Source of the DNA: DASZKW01 sp035552775 | GTDB lineage: Bacteria > Actinomycetota > Acidimicrobiia > Acidimicrobiales > Palsa-688 | Assembly: GCA_035552775.1 (NCBI GenBank) | Contig: DASZKW010000107.1 | Location: 1-30,532 of the forward strand | Length of the DNA: 30,532 nucleotides | Direction: 5' to 3' | In this document: one piece after another, positions 14,752 through 21,797 of the stretch | Numbering within the stretch: the stretch's first letter is position 1 | Layout of the letters: every line of letters begins with the position of its first letter | Notes under the pieces: generated by a model | What the model saw: only the letters and a program-made list of their open reading frames with translations | The model's database searches: none | What the model was told of the DNA's origin: nothing | Made by a program: the position numbers and the translations under genes

Positions 14752-14757
14752 TAGCCT
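14752..14757 (+). promoter_or_regulatory. -10 box TAGCCT of the leaderless transpeptidase gene
   Basis: TAGCCT is followed by 7 nt and GTG 14765. It abuts the right arm of the palindromic element, so the -35 region lies inside that arm. Confidence 0.55.
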
Positions 14758-14764
14758 GGGTTTG

Positions 14765-15562
14765 GTGTCCGGGCGCGGCAATGCCAGCAAATGGCGCGTG
14801 GCCGTCACGGCCGGTCTCGTGGCGGTCGTCGGAGCCGCGGGTCTGACCGCTCTGGCCGGACATCTCGTGCGGGTCGCGCCTGCCGTGCTTGTGGCGGCGG
14901 CGCCGGCTGCGCCCGTCCCGGTTGCGGTCTCACCACCGGCGCCGGCCGCCGTCCACGTGCCGGCTTCGACGGTCCTGGCTGCGCCGATCGGCACCGTGCC
15001 GACCTACTTGTCCCCGGGGGCGCCCTCGGATGGGACAGTCGGGACCTGGTACACCTACCCGCTCGTCCTTCCGGTCGTCGCCGAGCAGCCTGGCTGGTTC
15101 GAGGTGCGGCTCCCGCAACGACCCAACGGGTTGACGGCGTGGGTCCGATCCAACACCGTGACCGTGTCGTCGACGCCGTATTGGATAGTGGTCAACCTCG
15201 GCACCGAGCACTTGACCGTCTACCAGGGCGGCCACCCGATCATGGCGTTCCCCGTCGGGATCGGGGTGGCCGCCACCCCAACGGTCACCGGCCATTACTT
15301 CGTGGCCGTGCACGAACCCCACAGCGATCCTGTGTACGGACCGGTGATCCTCGACCTCTCGGCGCACTCCGACGCCATCAGGAGCTGGGAAGGGGCCGGA
15401 GACGCCATCATCGCCATTCACGGACCCATCGACTCTGCCGCGGACGCCCTGATAGGCACGACCGGCGCTCGTGTGTCGAACGGCTGCATCCGCCTCCACG
15501 ACGCCGACCTCGAGAAGCTCTCGGTTATCCCGACAGGTACTCCCGTCGACATCGACGCTTAG
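14765..15562 (+). CDS. L,D-transpeptidase (YkuD domain), secreted or membrane-anchored
   Basis: Cell-wall enzyme of 265 residues expected to make 3-3 peptidoglycan cross-links outside the membrane. The N-terminus has basic residues followed by a hydrophobic signal anchor (VAVTAGLVAVVGAAGLTALAG, about residues 11-31) and an Ala/Pro-rich linker (about 38-70). A small SH3-like segment (about 75-135) precedes the YkuD domain (about 138-262: WIVVNLGTEHLTVYQGG). The catalytic motif has His219 (IAIHGPID) and Cys241 in VSNGCIRL, with the conserved Arg244. The usual lipobox Cys is absent. GTG 14765 was chosen for the TAGCCT box 7 nt upstream and because the signal anchor follows closely. Confidence 0.9.
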   Translation: MSGRGNASKWRVAVTAGLVAVVGAAGLTALAGHLVRVAPAVLVAAAPAAPVPVAVSPPAPAAVHVPASTVLAAPIGTVPTYLSPGAPSDGTVGTWYTYPLVLPVVAEQPGWFEVRLPQRPNGLTAWVRSNTVTVSSTPYWIVVNLGTEHLTVYQGGHPIMAFPVGIGVAATPTVTGHYFVAVHEPHSDPVYGPVILDLSAHSDAIRSWEGAGDAIIAIHGPIDSAADALIGTTGARVSNGCIRLHDADLEKLSVIPTGTPVDIDA

Positions 15563-15577
15563 TCGACCTCGGCGCCC

Positions 15578-15640
15578 GGGGCCGCCGGGGCCGCCGGGGC
15601 CGCCGGGGCCGCCGGGGCCGCCGGGGCCGCCGGGGCCGCT
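15578..15640. repeat. 9-bp tandem repeat, 7 units
   Basis: GGGGCCGCC is repeated seven times (15578-15640), perfect except for the final base. It begins 15 nt after the transpeptidase stop. The last base of the repeat is the first T of a TACGCT -10-like box (15640-15645). A shorter related stretch (CCGGGCCGCCGGGGACGCC) is at 15661-15679. It is not in a supported coding frame. Confidence 0.95.
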
Positions 15641-15645
15641 ACGCT
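15640..15645 (+). promoter_or_regulatory. Possible -10 box TACGCT of the ferredoxin-maoC operon
   Basis: TACGCT lies 51 nt before the ferredoxin start and directly follows the 9-bp tandem repeat, so the repeat would occupy the -35 region. Confidence 0.3.
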
Positions 15646-15696
15646 GGTTGCCCACCATCCCCGGGCCGCCGGGGACGCCGACACGAGGGAGTGGGT

Positions 15697-15888
15697 GTGC
15701 GAGTCGTCGTCGACTTTGAGCTGTGCGAGAGCAACGCCTTGTGCATGCAGGAAGCACCAGAGGTCTTCGAGGTGCGCGACGACGACTTCCTCTACGTCCT
15801 CGACGAGCATCCACCCGAAGATCTGCGCCCCAAGGTGGAGGCGGCCGTGCACCGCTGTCCCACTCAGGCCATCCGGATCGAGGACTGA
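15697..15888 (+). CDS. Short ferredoxin, 3Fe-4S type
   Basis: A small cytoplasmic electron carrier of 63 residues. It has the one-cluster pattern Cys10-x5-Cys16 in FELCESNALCMQEAPEVF and a final Cys-Pro in HRCPTQAIRI, as in actinobacterial ferredoxins that serve cytochrome P450s and other oxygenases. The second cysteine of a full 4Fe-4S motif is replaced (position 13 is Asn), so a 3Fe-4S cluster is most likely. GTG 15697 is preceded by GAGGGAG (15685-15691) as ribosome binding site. The MaoC gene starts 5 nt after its stop, so they share an mRNA. No P450 or ferredoxin reductase gene is nearby. Confidence 0.88.
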   Translation: MRVVVDFELCESNALCMQEAPEVFEVRDDDFLYVLDEHPPEDLRPKVEAAVHRCPTQAIRIED

Positions 15889-15893
15889 GCCCG

Positions 15894-16355
15894 GTGGTCA
15901 CGACCCTCAGTGGGATCGAAGAGCTCACCGCCAACGTGGGCCAGCACCTCGGCTACAGCGACTGGCTCACGGTGGACCAGGCGCGGGTCAACCTGTTCGC
16001 GGACGCCACCGGGGACCACCAGTGGATCCATGTCGATCCCGAGAGGGCGGCGCGCGAGAGCCCCTTCGGTGGTCCGATCGCCCACGGCTACCTGACCCTG
16101 TCTCTGATCCCGTTCCTCGCCCCGCAGATCTACACGGTGCGAGGGATCAAAATGGCTGTCAACTACGGCTGCGAGAAGGTCCGCTTCCCGGCGCCGGTGC
16201 CCGTCGGCTCCGACGTCCGCCTGGGCGCCGAGCTCAAGGGGGTTGACCCGGTCGGAGACAACGCCATACAGACAACGGTGGTATTTGCGGTAGAGGTCCG
16301 TGACTCGCCCAAGCCGTCGTGCGTGGCCGAGGTCCTCTTCCGCTACTACACCTGA
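15894..16355 (+). CDS. MaoC-like (R)-specific enoyl-CoA hydratase
   Basis: Single hot-dog domain protein of 153 residues expected to hydrate enoyl-CoA or dehydrate 3-hydroxyacyl-CoA. The overhanging hydratase motif is present: YSDWLTVDQARVNLFADATGDHQWIHVD, with the catalytic Asp/His pair in DATGDHQWIH, followed by the SPFGGPIAHGYLTLSLIP loop. The C-terminal strand VRFPAPVPVGSDVRL is also typical. It resembles actinobacterial MaoC family dehydratases used in fatty acid or sterol side-chain breakdown. The start GTG is 5 nt after the ferredoxin stop. The chemistry is inferred from the family; the acyl substrate is unknown. Confidence 0.9.
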   Translation: MVTTLSGIEELTANVGQHLGYSDWLTVDQARVNLFADATGDHQWIHVDPERAARESPFGGPIAHGYLTLSLIPFLAPQIYTVRGIKMAVNYGCEKVRFPAPVPVGSDVRLGAELKGVDPVGDNAIQTTVVFAVEVRDSPKPSCVAEVLFRYYT

Positions 16356-16395
16356 GACTCTGGTGCTCCACCTGATTATCCGCTGCTGCACCTGA
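16346..16395. repeat. Three CTNCACCTGA direct repeats with a 20-bp period
   Basis: CTNCACCTGA occurs at 16346-16355, 16366-16375 and 16386-16395, exactly 20 bp apart (two helical turns). The first copy overlaps the last codons of maoC; the last ends 38 nt before the -10 box of the DUF4118 gene. This is where activator or repressor sites usually lie. No matching regulator is known. Confidence 0.7.
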
Positions 16396-16433
16396 CCCGC
16401 AGAGCTTCCCGGGGGCGCCTCGCAGGTCGGCCG

Positions 16434-16439
16434 TATACT
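16434..16439 (+). promoter_or_regulatory. -10 box TATACT of the leaderless DUF4118 gene
   Basis: TATACT, close to the TATAAT consensus, is followed by 6 nt and GTG 16446. Confidence 0.65.
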
Positions 16440-16445
16440 CGCCCC

Positions 16446-17429
16446 GTGCGGTCAGCGCCCCCGCAGCCGTCGTATCCCGACCAGCCGGCCGGCGGGCGCG
16501 CTCGGATTGCGGCGACGGCCGGATTTCAGAGCTGGATGTGGATGGCCGCCGCGGCCGTCCTGCCGGTGGCGGTGGCCGGCGCATGGATCCCCATCCGCGG
16601 CAGGTTCCCCAACGTTGACGTGGCCCTGGCCCTGGTCGTGGCGGTCATGGTCGTCGGAGCGGGGCGGCGCCGGGTGGCGGTCGTGATGGGCGCCGTTTCG
16701 TCGGCGATGTCGTTCGCCTACTTCGACACCCAGCCCTACGAGCGGTTGGTGATGTCCCGCCAACCCGACGTCGAGACGACCATCGCCTTGGTGGCGGTGG
16801 GGCTGGCGGGCGGTGAGCTCGCCGTTCGCGTCGCCCGCCAGCGCTTGGCCACGCGCAAGGGGATCGGGGACCTCAGCAGGGTGCGGGACGCGGCGACCCT
16901 GCTCGCCACCGGAGAGGAGCTGGTCGTGGTCATCGGCGCAGTGGCCGCCGAGCTGACTTTCCTGCTCGGCCTCCGGGACTGCTGGTTCGAGGCGGAAGGC
17001 GTGCCCGCAGGCGCGGTGTGGGTGGGCCGCGACGGCGACCTCCAGCGGCCCCAGCGCGGGCGGGGTCGCCCGCCACAGCGCTACCCCGGCCTGCGCCCCT
17101 ACCCCGGCCGGTGGGATGAGGTCATCCTGCCCGTATGGGGCCACGGCGACGTGATCGGCCGCTTCATGATGAAAGTGACGCCCGGCGTTCCCCTCGTGAG
17201 GGAACGGTTGTTGGTGGCCGTCACCCTGGCCGACCAGGTGGGCGCGGCCCTGATGTCGCAAGGCCCCCCTCCTCGGCGTCACGCCTCCCATCCCGAACCG
17301 CCGTCGCCGCATCCGAATCCGTCGCCGTACCCGGCCCCTCCCGCCCCGGAGCCCGCGCCACCCGATCCCGCGCCCCCCACCCATCCCAGGCCGCCCGCTC
17401 CTGTCCCTCCCCTCCGCGTCGTCCACTGA
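16446..17429 (+). CDS. DUF4118 (KdpD-like) membrane sensor protein without a kinase
   Basis: A 327-residue membrane protein. Closely spaced hydrophobic segments (about residues 36-51, 59-75, 78-90 and 112-122) match the four-helix DUF4118 module of KdpD-type sensors, with the typical SFAYFDTQPYERLVMSRQPD loop between helices. A cytoplasmic GAF-like region follows (about 140-275: RDAATLLATGEELVVVIGAVAAEL, then WDEVILPVWGHGDVIGRFMM). The last ~50 residues are almost only Pro, His, Ser and Ala. There is no histidine-kinase phosphoacceptor or ATPase domain, so it cannot signal like KdpD by itself. The neighbouring convergent KimA-like permease suggests a role in potassium or turgor control, inferred from context. 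The GTG start is leaderless. Confidence 0.8.
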   Translation: MRSAPPQPSYPDQPAGGRARIAATAGFQSWMWMAAAAVLPVAVAGAWIPIRGRFPNVDVALALVVAVMVVGAGRRRVAVVMGAVSSAMSFAYFDTQPYERLVMSRQPDVETTIALVAVGLAGGELAVRVARQRLATRKGIGDLSRVRDAATLLATGEELVVVIGAVAAELTFLLGLRDCWFEAEGVPAGAVWVGRDGDLQRPQRGRGRPPQRYPGLRPYPGRWDEVILPVWGHGDVIGRFMMKVTPGVPLVRERLLVAVTLADQVGAALMSQGPPPRRHASHPEPPSPHPNPSPYPAPPAPEPAPPDPAPPTHPRPPAPVPPLRVVH

Positions 17430-17431
17430 CG

Positions 17432-17445
17432 CCTGACGGGTCAGG
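17432..17445. terminator. Small hairpin between convergent genes
   Basis: CCTGAC-GG-GTCAGG is a perfect inverted repeat in the 21-nt gap between the stops of the DUF4118 gene and the permease. It may end transcription from both sides; there is no U-tract. Confidence 0.4.
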
Positions 17446-17450
17446 CCTGG

Positions 17451-19847
17451 CTACGAGGCCGCCGCCCCCCGGGTGGCGCTCGGGGATGGCACCAGGAGCT
17501 GGTAGCCCGGATTGAGCATGGCCAGGCGTCCCCGGTGACTTCCCACCATCCCCTCGGCGGCCAGTTGGGTCCCCGGTTCGATGCCAGGCACGGAGCGACG
17601 ACCGAGGAAGACGATGGTGAGAGCGCCGCTCTTGTCGACCACGGTGCATTCGAACGCGGGGACGCCGGCCCATGCCTGCACCGACACGGTCCTCACCCTC
17701 CCCGCCACACGCGCCCGCTTGCGGTGACTGACCTCGCCAAGCGGTGTCGTCCCCTCGACGTTGATGTCGAAGGCCACCTCGGCCAACGACTCCGCGAGCT
17801 GGGGAGCCTTCGGACGGGCCGGGCGGGCGGGGCGGGTAGGGCGTTCCAAAGCGGCGGCCAGGGTCTTGGCCCGTTGGTGGAGAAGCCCTGTCACATTGAA
17901 CGGGGCGATGGTGGCGCTGACGTTCGGGATCTGGGTGACCGCGGCCACTATGCGGTCGGCGGTGTGGTCGTGTAGGAAGCGGCTGGCCAGGCCCTGGTAG
18001 GCCCGCCGGGGCAGGACCAGCAGCACCTCCGTCTGGTCATCGGAGGCCAGGTCGTCGGCGAGCTCGGTGACCGCCCTCACCAGGCGACGGTCGGGGCACT
18101 CGACCATCTGCAGGTCGAGCTTGTCGAAGCCGAGGCGCGACCAGCCCCGTCGGAGGCGCTCGGCCCGACTGTCGTCGACCATGAAGTGCACTGCCCGCAG
18201 CTCGTTGCCGACGGCCAGGGAGCGGGCCAGGCGGATCCCGCGGGCGGTGGCCAGGTCCAGGCGGTCGACGAGCACCACGACGATGTGGTTGCGAAGGGTG
18301 GGGGCTTCGACGGCGGCGGTCGCCTCGCCGTCGGCCAGCACCTCGCGCTCGGCCTCGTAGCGGCGGTGGGTCCGCGACAGCCCGAAAACGATCAGGGGGA
18401 TGACGACCACGACAAGCCACGCCCCGCTCGTGAACTCGGTGACCACGAAGATCAAGGTGACCACGGCGCTGGCCACGAACGCGCTGGCGCTGACCGCCAG
18501 GCTCCGGCGGTTACGGGGCGCAGGCTGTTTGAGGAAGTACTTGGTCATGCCCGCCCCGGCCATGGTGAACCCGGTGAACACGGTGCACGCGTAGAGGGGG
18601 ATGAGGCTGGCGACCTTGGCCCGGGTGGCGACGAGGAGCAACACGGACAGAACGGCGAGGACGATGACGCCGTTGGAGTACACGAGGCGGTGGCCGCGGG
18701 TGGTCAGTGGCCGGGGGAGGTAGGCGTCTTGGGCGATGAAGCTGACCAGCAGCGGGAAACCGTTGAAGCTGGTGTTGGCGCCGAGGATGAGGATGACGGC
18801 CGTGCTGAACTGGAGCGAGTAGTAGGGCACATTGCCGAGCGCACCCGACCCGAAGATCTGCCTGCCGATCTGGGACAACGCCGTCGGGGTCCCAGATTCG
18901 TAGGGCATGGCATGGGTCAGGGCGGCGAACACCGACACGGCGAGGAAGAGCGTCCCGATGATCGACGCCATGAGCACCAGGGTGCTGCGGGCGTTGCGCA
19001 CCTGAGGCTCCCGGAACACGGTCACCGCGTTGGAGATGGCCTCCATGCCCGTCATCGCGGAGCCGCCGTTGGCGAAGCCGCGCAGGAATATGAACACCGA
19101 CGCTCCGAGAAGCAGACCCCCTCCGGTGTGGCCGATGGGGACGTGGTAGCGGGCGGCGGGAATATGGCGGAGGCCGCCGCTGGTCGCCAGGCGCACTACT
19201 CCGGCGACGATCATGAACGCCATGCTCACGAGGAACCAGTAGGTGGGGAAGGCGAAAACCTTTCCGGCCTCGCGGATGCCTCGCAGGTTGCCGTAGGTGA
19301 GCAGGACCACGAACAGCACCGACAGCACGACCGGGTATCGCGACAGCGCCGGGAACGCGGAGATGATGGCGTCCACCCCGGCGGCTATCGAGACCGCCAC
19401 GGTAAGGGTGTAGCTGCACAGCAGGGCGGCGCCGGGGATCTGGGCGGTGGTGTAGCCGAAGTTCTCGCGGCTGACCACGTAGCTGCCCCCCGACACCGGG
19501 TAGGCCTTGACCACCTGGCGGTACAGCAGGCACACGACCCCGAGCAGGGCGAGCAGCAGCACGGTGACGGGGGTGATCAGCCCGAACGCCCCCAGGCCGG
19601 CGACGGGGAGCAGGATGCGCAGCACCGACTCGCTGGCGTAGGCGGACGACGACATCACGTCGGATGACAGCACGGCGAGGGCGACGGGCTTGCTCAGCCG
19701 CTCCCCGCTCAGCTGCTCGCTCACCAGCGGCGGACCCAGCAGCACCCGTTTCAAGCGGTACCCGGGTGTCTCGGGCAGGTCGGGGCTGGTCCCGCTCGAC
19801 GACCGGCGCGGTGTCATCCAGCCCGGCGACCCGGCGGTCTCTGTCAC
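17451..19847 (-). CDS. KimA-like APC-superfamily potassium permease fused to an OB-fold
   Basis: A 798-residue membrane transporter. It begins in KimA style (YRLKRVLLGPPLVSEQLSGERLSKPVALAVLSSD, then SSSAYASESVLR) and has about 12 hydrophobic segments up to residue 490, including YRQVVKAYPVSGGSYVVSREN. A cytoplasmic region (about 510-690) is like the C-terminal domain of KimA/YdaO proteins. The final ~86 residues (about 713-798, VAGRVRTVSVQAWAG, FECTVVDKSGALTIVFLGR) form an OB-fold-like domain. In mycobacteria a similar permease and a separate OB-fold protein lie close together near TrkA genes, so this looks like a fusion. Potassium import is inferred from KimA. GTG 19847 is preferred over ATG 19907, which would overlap the upstream gene. 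Confidence 0.82.
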   Translation of the reverse strand: MTETAGSPGWMTPRRSSSGTSPDLPETPGYRLKRVLLGPPLVSEQLSGERLSKPVALAVLSSDVMSSSAYASESVLRILLPVAGLGAFGLITPVTVLLLALLGVVCLLYRQVVKAYPVSGGSYVVSRENFGYTTAQIPGAALLCSYTLTVAVSIAAGVDAIISAFPALSRYPVVLSVLFVVLLTYGNLRGIREAGKVFAFPTYWFLVSMAFMIVAGVVRLATSGGLRHIPAARYHVPIGHTGGGLLLGASVFIFLRGFANGGSAMTGMEAISNAVTVFREPQVRNARSTLVLMASIIGTLFLAVSVFAALTHAMPYESGTPTALSQIGRQIFGSGALGNVPYYSLQFSTAVILILGANTSFNGFPLLVSFIAQDAYLPRPLTTRGHRLVYSNGVIVLAVLSVLLLVATRAKVASLIPLYACTVFTGFTMAGAGMTKYFLKQPAPRNRRSLAVSASAFVASAVVTLIFVVTEFTSGAWLVVVVIPLIVFGLSRTHRRYEAEREVLADGEATAAVEAPTLRNHIVVVLVDRLDLATARGIRLARSLAVGNELRAVHFMVDDSRAERLRRGWSRLGFDKLDLQMVECPDRRLVRAVTELADDLASDDQTEVLLVLPRRAYQGLASRFLHDHTADRIVAAVTQIPNVSATIAPFNVTGLLHQRAKTLAAALERPTRPARPARPKAPQLAESLAEVAFDINVEGTTPLGEVSHRKRARVAGRVRTVSVQAWAGVPAFECTVVDKSGALTIVFLGRRSVPGIEPGTQLAAEGMVGSHRGRLAMLNPGYQLLVPSPSATRGAAAS

Positions 19848-19873
19848 GCCCCGATCCTGGCACAAACCCCCAG

Positions 19874-21346
19874 TCAGCAGCCCCACTCTTCGAGGAGGCG
19901 CAGCCATATCTCGCTCATCGTGGGATAGGAAGGCACCGCGTGCCAGAGGCGCCCGATCGCCACCTCACCCACCACTGCGATGGTCGCGGCGTGGAGCAGT
20001 TCGCCGACGCCGGCACCCACGAACGTGGCCCCCACCACGACCTGGCGATCCGTGTCGGCCACCAGCATGGCGCGCCCCTGGTACCCGTCGGCGACGAGCG
20101 CGGCCCCCGACACCTCACCGATGTCGTAGGACACGGCGCGCACGTCCAGGCCCCGTTGGCGCGCCGCCGCCTCGGTGAGCCCGACGGCGGCCACCTCGGG
20201 CTCGGTGAAAATGACCTGGGGGACGGCGCCGTGGTCGGCGGTCGCTGCCAGCCCGCTCCACGGCGGCGCGTCGCCGTCACCGAGCTCGCCGCGGGCCCTG
20301 GCGGCGATGGCGTCGCCGCACACCCGACCCTGGTACTTGCCCATGTGGGTCAGCAGCGCCCGGTGGTTGACGTCTCCCACCGAGTACAGCCAGCCGCCGT
20401 CGATCCCCCTCACTCGCATGGACTCGTCCACGTCGTCGATCCAGGCGCCGGGCCTTGGGCTCCGGCCTCCCTCGCCGGCGATGGTGTCGAGACCGAGGTC
20501 CGATGTCGCCGGGACGCGTCCGAGAGCGGCGAGCACCTGGTCGGCGTCGAGCGCCTCGCCCGAAGCCAAGGTGACGCGCACGGTGCCGTCGGCGGCCCGC
20601 TCGACTCCGGCCACCTCCGCACCGGTGCGGACGTCGGCGCCGCGCTCGCCGAGTGCGGACGCCACCGCCTCCCCGGCGAACGCCTCGACTCCACCGAGAA
20701 GGTGGCCGCCCCGCTCCAGTATCGTCACCCGCGAACCGAAGGCGGCGAACGCCGTGGCCATCTCGCAGGCCACCACCCCACCCCCGAGGATCGCCAGGCG
20801 CGCCGGTACCTCCTTGGCGCTCGTTGCCTCCCGGCTGGTCCACGGTTTGGCGTCGGCCAGGCCGGGGATGGAGGCGGGGACCGCCGCCGCCGTCCCTGTG
20901 CACACGGCTACGGCGTGGCGGGCGGTGAGCACGGTCGCCGTCCCGTCGGGACCGGCCACCTCGACGCGCCGTGGACCGCCCAGGCGACCATGGCCTCTGA
21001 CCAGGTCCACCCCGGCGCCCTCGAGCCACGACACCTGCCCGTCGTCGTGCCAGTGGGACGTGAACCCGTCGCGCCGTGCCCACACCGCGTCCATGTCCAA
21101 GGAGCCCGTCACCGCCTCGCGGGATCCGCCGACCGCCCGTGCGGAGCCCAGGGCGGCGACGGGACGCAGCAGCGCCTTGGAGGGCATGCACGCCCAGTAC
21201 GAGCATTCCCCGCCCACCAGGTCCGACTCCACGATGACGGCGCTGCAGCCGCCCCGCACGGCCCGGGCGGCCACGTTCTCGCCGGTGGGGCCGGCGCCGA
21301 TGACTATCACGTCGTAGTCGTTTGCCACATCCACATCATCGTCCAT
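19874..21346 (-). CDS. Flavoprotein disulfide reductase (Lpd/MerA-like class I)
   Basis: FAD- and NAD(P)H-dependent oxidoreductase of 490 residues. It has the N-terminal FAD fold YDVIVIGAGPTGENVAARA, a redox-active disulfide in GGECSYWACMPSKALL (Cys-x4-Cys), the NAD(P) fold LAILGGGVVACEMATAFAAFG, a second FAD motif GWLYSVGDVN and the dimerisation domain. The C-terminal catalytic His-Pro of lipoamide dehydrogenases is replaced by Tyr-Pro (SYPTMSEIW), and no 2-oxo acid dehydrogenase genes are near, so classical lipoamide dehydrogenase activity is unlikely. The substrate is unknown. ATG 21346 was chosen as the start just before the FAD fold; GTG 21352 is also possible. It diverges from msrB with a 46-nt gap. 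Confidence 0.88.
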   Translation of the reverse strand: MDDDVDVANDYDVIVIGAGPTGENVAARAVRGGCSAVIVESDLVGGECSYWACMPSKALLRPVAALGSARAVGGSREAVTGSLDMDAVWARRDGFTSHWHDDGQVSWLEGAGVDLVRGHGRLGGPRRVEVAGPDGTATVLTARHAVAVCTGTAAAVPASIPGLADAKPWTSREATSAKEVPARLAILGGGVVACEMATAFAAFGSRVTILERGGHLLGGVEAFAGEAVASALGERGADVRTGAEVAGVERAADGTVRVTLASGEALDADQVLAALGRVPATSDLGLDTIAGEGGRSPRPGAWIDDVDESMRVRGIDGGWLYSVGDVNHRALLTHMGKYQGRVCGDAIAARARGELGDGDAPPWSGLAATADHGAVPQVIFTEPEVAAVGLTEAAARQRGLDVRAVSYDIGEVSGAALVADGYQGRAMLVADTDRQVVVGATFVGAGVGELLHAATIAVVGEVAIGRLWHAVPSYPTMSEIWLRLLEEWGC

Positions 21347-21379
21347 CGCCACGTGAAGAGGTATGTGGCGTCGCCCTTG

Positions 21380-21385
21380 TAACTT
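21380..21385 (+). promoter_or_regulatory. -10 box TAACTT of leaderless msrB
   Basis: TAACTT is followed by 7 nt and ATG 21393. It lies in the 46-nt gap to the divergent disulfide reductase gene. Confidence 0.5.
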
Positions 21386-21392
21386 GGTAGGC

Positions 21393-21791
21393 ATGGCACC
21401 CGAGGTGAGCAAATCCGACGACGAATGGCGGGCAGAGCTCGGGGCCGAGCAGTACGAGGTGCTGCGCCGGGCCGCGACCGAGCGTCCGTGGTCGGGAAAG
21501 TACGTCAACAACCACGACGACGGCACCTACCGCTGCGCGGCGTGCGGTGCCGTGCTGTTCGATTCCGGGACCAAGTTCGAGTCAGGGACGGGTTGGCCGA
21601 GCTTCTATGAGCCGGCCGTCGCCGATGCCGTCGAGCTGGTCACCGATCGCAGTCACGGCATGGCGCGCACCGAGGCCAGGTGCCGGCGCTGCGGGAGCCA
21701 CCTGGGTCACGTCTTCGACGACGGCCCGGAGCCGTCGGGTCAGCGCTACTGCATGAACTCGCTCGCCTTGGACTTCGAAGCCAAGTCCTGA
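21393..21791 (+). CDS. msrB: Peptide-methionine (R)-S-oxide reductase
   Basis: Repairs oxidised methionine (R-sulfoxide) in proteins; cytoplasmic, 132 residues. The zinc-binding pairs CAAC and CRRC are present, with the substrate loop GTGWPSFYEP and GSHLGHVFDDGP. The catalytic Cys120 lies in RYCMNSLAL. The N-terminus (SDDEWRAELGAEQYEVLRRAATERPWSG) is the usual one for the family. The recycling of this enzyme needs a thiol reductant, and the divergent disulfide reductase could be functionally linked, though that is only context. The helicase gene starts 6 nt downstream and is probably co-transcribed. Confidence 0.97.
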   Translation: MAPEVSKSDDEWRAELGAEQYEVLRRAATERPWSGKYVNNHDDGTYRCAACGAVLFDSGTKFESGTGWPSFYEPAVADAVELVTDRSHGMARTEARCRRCGSHLGHVFDDGPEPSGQRYCMNSLALDFEAKS

Positions 21792-21797
21792 TCGGCC

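Noticed and set aside
15471..15719. Collagen-like Gly-Pro-Pro protein
   Set aside because: The GPP run is one frame of the 9-bp tandem repeat, overlaps the transpeptidase 3' end and has no start signal.
18186..19667. Plus-strand frame of 493 codons
   Set aside because: Antisense to the permease; Gly/Asp/His-rich without any motif.
19664..21382. Long plus-strand frame of 572 codons
   Set aside because: It is antisense to the disulfide reductase and permease, and is a by-product of GC-rich codon usage; its sequence is low-complexity Gly/His/Arg.
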